Source: Gammaproteobacteria bacterium (GTDB lineage Bacteria > Pseudomonadota > Gammaproteobacteria > Chromatiales > Chromatiaceae). From it: 8,275 nucleotides of DNA. Below are positions 6,834-8,275 of this stretch, one piece after another. Made by a program: the position numbers and the translations under genes. Under the pieces are notes generated by a model that was not told the origin of the DNA, searched no databases, and saw nothing but the letters and a program-made list of their open reading frames with translations. Where the stretch lies: NCBI GenBank assembly GCA_015231665.1, contig JADGBD010000071.1, positions 1-8,275 on the forward strand. The letters are read 5' to 3'. Every line of letters begins with the position of its first letter. Position 1 is the stretch's first letter.

Positions 6834-6858
6834 AAGCCACAGAGCCGCGAAGCGTCGC
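6834..6858 (+). repeat. Partial second copy of the CCACAGAG repeat end
   Basis: AAGCCACAGAG (6834-6844) repeats exactly the outer left arm at 6703-6713. It is followed by CGCGAAGCG, which resembles GAGAAGCGC in the repeat near 3850. No matching right arm follows, so it looks like a truncated copy. The remaining bases to 6902 hold no gene I can support. Confidence 0.5.
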
Positions 6859-6902
6859 ATAATAGCAGAGTCGGCTGACGTGTTATCATTCCACTAACCC
6901 AA

Positions 6903-6914
6903 GGCCTTCGGGCC
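6903..6914 (+). other. GGCC-UUCG-GGCC hairpin in the hemJ leader
   Basis: Four G-C pairs close a C(UUCG)G tetraloop, an exceptionally stable RNA loop type. It sits 34 bases before the hemJ start codon. No T-run follows, so it is not an intrinsic terminator. A role in mRNA stability is possible but unproven. Confidence 0.4.
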
Positions 6915-6948
6915 CAGCAGACAGCAAACCCTTGCGGAATTCCTGCCC

Positions 6949-7371
6949 ATGAACTGGTACTTTTGGCTCAAAACCTTCCACATCGTTTTCATGGTGGCCT
7001 GGTACGCCGGCCTATTCTATCTGCCCCGGCTGTTCGTCCACCACGCCATGACCGAAGACCCCGCCACCCGCGAGCGCTTGCAGATCATGGAGCGCAAGCT
7101 GTTCTGGTTCATCACCCCCTGGGCGGTACTGACTCTGGTCCTGGGCATAGGCATGGGGAGCATGTATTTCGACTGGGGCCACTTTTGGCTGCAGGTCAAG
7201 ACCGGTCTGGTGCTCTTGCTGGTGGCCTTTCACCTGTGGTGCTGGAAGCTGATGATCGAATTTCGCGGCCCGACCAACCCGCACAGCCACGTCTGGTTTC
7301 GCTGGTTTAACGAATTTCCCCTGCTGATCCTGGTAGCGGCCGTATACCTGGTCATCTTCAAGCCCCTCTGA
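6949..7371 (+). CDS. hemJ: Protoporphyrinogen IX oxidase HemJ, integral membrane (140 aa)
   Basis: HemJ (UPF0093) oxidises protoporphyrinogen IX to protoporphyrin IX, the next-to-last step of heme synthesis, in the inner membrane. It is the usual enzyme in bacteria lacking HemG and HemY. The N-terminus LKTFHIVFMVAWYAGLFYLPRLFVHHAM is diagnostic. The conserved residues H11 and K84 (WLQVKTG) correspond to the His/Lys pair reported as important in cyanobacterial HemJ. Four membrane helices are visible at about 6-27, 52-72, 80-103 and 119-139, with a conserved ERK/ITPW segment between the first two. Length is normal. ATG 6949 has only a weak GGA about 11 bases upstream. It starts a plus-strand cluster with the next two genes. 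The same neighbour beside argC is, as I recall, found in Pseudomonas. Confidence 0.93.
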   Translation: MNWYFWLKTFHIVFMVAWYAGLFYLPRLFVHHAMTEDPATRERLQIMERKLFWFITPWAVLTLVLGIGMGSMYFDWGHFWLQVKTGLVLLLVAFHLWCWKLMIEFRGPTNPHSHVWFRWFNEFPLLILVAAVYLVIFKPL

Positions 7372-7388
7372 CTCGCCTCACTGCATCG

Positions 7389-7709
7389 ATGGCCAAGAAG
7401 ATCGACCTGAAAATGCCGCGCTGGCTGATGGGCCAGGACCCCAACTCCAGGCGCGAGAACCTGCACTACCTCACCCATCTGCAACCGCCTCGCTTCAGTG
7501 CCCGCTGGTGCTTTGGGCCACCCAGCCCCAAACCGAAAAATCCCGAGCAGGTCTTCGTTGAAACCGGCGAGGGCGATCTGGTGCACATCTACGACTTCCT
7601 CTGGACCGACCCCACGCCCGACCCCGACGCCTTCGACAGCCTGATGAACGAGGCCATAGACGCGGTCGATCAATGGTTGGAAAACAACATAGCCCCACCC
7701 ACTCGCTGA
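7389..7709 (+). CDS. Small hypothetical protein (106 aa)
   Basis: I do not recognise this family. The product is soluble, with a basic N-terminus (MAKKIDLKMPRW), a Pro/Arg/aromatic middle (LQPPRFSARWCFGPPSPKPK) and an acidic C-terminal half containing several Trp and a likely amphipathic helix (DSLMNEAIDAVDQWLENNI). It has no signal peptide, membrane helix, paired-cysteine motif or recognisable catalytic motif. It starts 17 bp after hemJ and ends 21 bp before the next gene, and its GC-rich third codon positions match its neighbours, so it is probably a real member of the cluster. The start lacks a clear Shine-Dalgarno sequence and may depend on coupling to hemJ. An internal ATG at 7413 or 7428 cannot be excluded. 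Confidence 0.65.
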   Translation: MAKKIDLKMPRWLMGQDPNSRRENLHYLTHLQPPRFSARWCFGPPSPKPKNPEQVFVETGEGDLVHIYDFLWTDPTPDPDAFDSLMNEAIDAVDQWLENNIAPPTR

Positions 7710-7730
7710 ACCCTGCTGCACGAGGTAACC

Positions 7731-8275
7731 ATGAAAACCAACCGTTTCCTGACTACCCCCTTAATGAGCCTACTGCTCCTGCTGACCCTGGCCCTGCCGG
7801 CACTGGCCGCCGATCTGGACGAGATCAAACAGCGCGGTGAGCTGCGTCATCTCGGCATCCCTTACGCCAACTTCGTCACCGGCGCCGGCGATGGCTTTGA
7901 TGTCGAACTGGTGCAGGGCTTTGCCGCCCATATCGGCGTCAACTACCGGCTGGTCTATTCCGACTTCTACAACGTCATCCGCGACCTCCTCGGCAAGGAC
8001 GTCAAGCGCGAGGGCGATCAGGTCAGCCTGGTCGGCGACTACCCGGTCAAGGGCGACATGATCGCCACCGGCTTCACCGTCCTGCCCTGGCGCGAGGCGG
8101 TGTTGCTCTATTCCACCCCCACTTTCCCCTCTCAGGTACTGCTCATGGCCCGCGCCGAGGACAGTGTGCAGCCCATCGCCGGCTCTGAAGATCTGCAGCA
8201 GGATATCCAGCAGACCAAATCCCTGATCGGCGAGCGCAGCCTGCTGGTCATGGAGCGCACCTGCCTCGACCCGGC
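7731..8275 (+). CDS. Periplasmic solute-binding protein, family 3-like, 3' end outside the window
   Basis: The frame is open from ATG 7731 (GAGGT 6 bases upstream) to the window edge, giving 181 complete codons. The N-terminus is a clear signal peptide: MKTNR, a Leu-rich core, then LPALA|AD with cleavage predicted after residue 26 and no lipobox. The mature part begins DLDEIKQRGELRHLGIPYANF and continues GFDVELVQGFAAHIGVNYRLV, the usual opening of family 3 solute-binding proteins. PWREAV carries R121 where these proteins often have the Arg that binds the ligand carboxylate. An extra segment (LGKDVKREGDQVSLVGDYPVKGDMIA) replaces the shorter loop before that motif, so a standard amino-acid transporter partner is uncertain. 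Such domains also occur in MltF-type lytic transglycosylases and sensor proteins. The ligand is unknown. Confidence 0.8.
   Translation, partial: MKTNRFLTTPLMSLLLLLTLALPALAADLDEIKQRGELRHLGIPYANFVTGAGDGFDVELVQGFAAHIGVNYRLVYSDFYNVIRDLLGKDVKREGDQVSLVGDYPVKGDMIATGFTVLPWREAVLLYSTPTFPSQVLLMARAEDSVQPIAGSEDLQQDIQQTKSLIGERSLLVMERTCLDP

Noticed and set aside
6853..6868. CGTCGC followed by A/T-rich bases, resembling a Pseudomonas ArgR half-site upstream of argC
   Set aside because: The match is partial and single, and it is far upstream of the argC start beyond the palindrome.

Overview
The window comes from a gammaproteobacterial chromosome. It holds the 5' part of a 16S rRNA gene with a typical gammaproteobacterial leader (P1/P2 promoters, boxB-boxA-boxC), a TyrZ-type tyrosyl-tRNA synthetase, and a block of conserved single-copy genes. 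From memory, the order argC / DUF6776-like / bactofilin / erpA / M23 peptidase / tyrS / rrn, with hemJ beyond argC, matches the arrangement around PA0661-PA0668 of Pseudomonas aeruginosa. The exception is that anmK, which I recall lying between erpA and the peptidase there, is missing here. I cannot place the organism below class from sequence alone. A non-Pseudomonas gammaproteobacterium is plausible.

Layout. Positions 1-542 are the first third of 16S rRNA (minus strand, running off the left edge). Positions 543-883 are its leader and two promoters. P1 sits directly behind the tyrS stop codon with no visible terminator between them. tyrS (884-2107, minus) is divergent from an M23 murein endopeptidase (2311-3795, plus). 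Their intergenic region carries a good sigma70-type promoter for the peptidase and a 10-bp perfect dyad. A 120-bp gap, mostly a nested inverted repeat, then separates the peptidase from a convergent minus-strand cluster: argC (5613-6641), a DUF6776-like membrane coiled-coil protein (4873-5601), a bactofilin (4332-4826) and erpA (3916-4272). erpA also seems to have its own promoter. A second, larger palindromic repeat fills the argC/hemJ intergenic region. To the right, hemJ, a small unknown gene and the start of a periplasmic solute-binding protein form a tight plus-strand cluster.

Functionally the genes fall into translation (16S, tyrS), envelope and shape (M23 endopeptidase, bactofilin, anchored coiled-coil protein), cofactors (ErpA for Fe-S delivery, HemJ for heme) and arginine synthesis (ArgC). 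This is mainly a conserved housekeeping region. I see no phage, CRISPR, toxin, transposase or defence gene and no convincing new multi-gene system. The most interesting material is non-coding: two large related-looking intergenic palindromes, the divergent-promoter dyad and the rRNA leader structures. The possible bactofilin / coiled-coil / M23 morphogenesis module is also worth a look.
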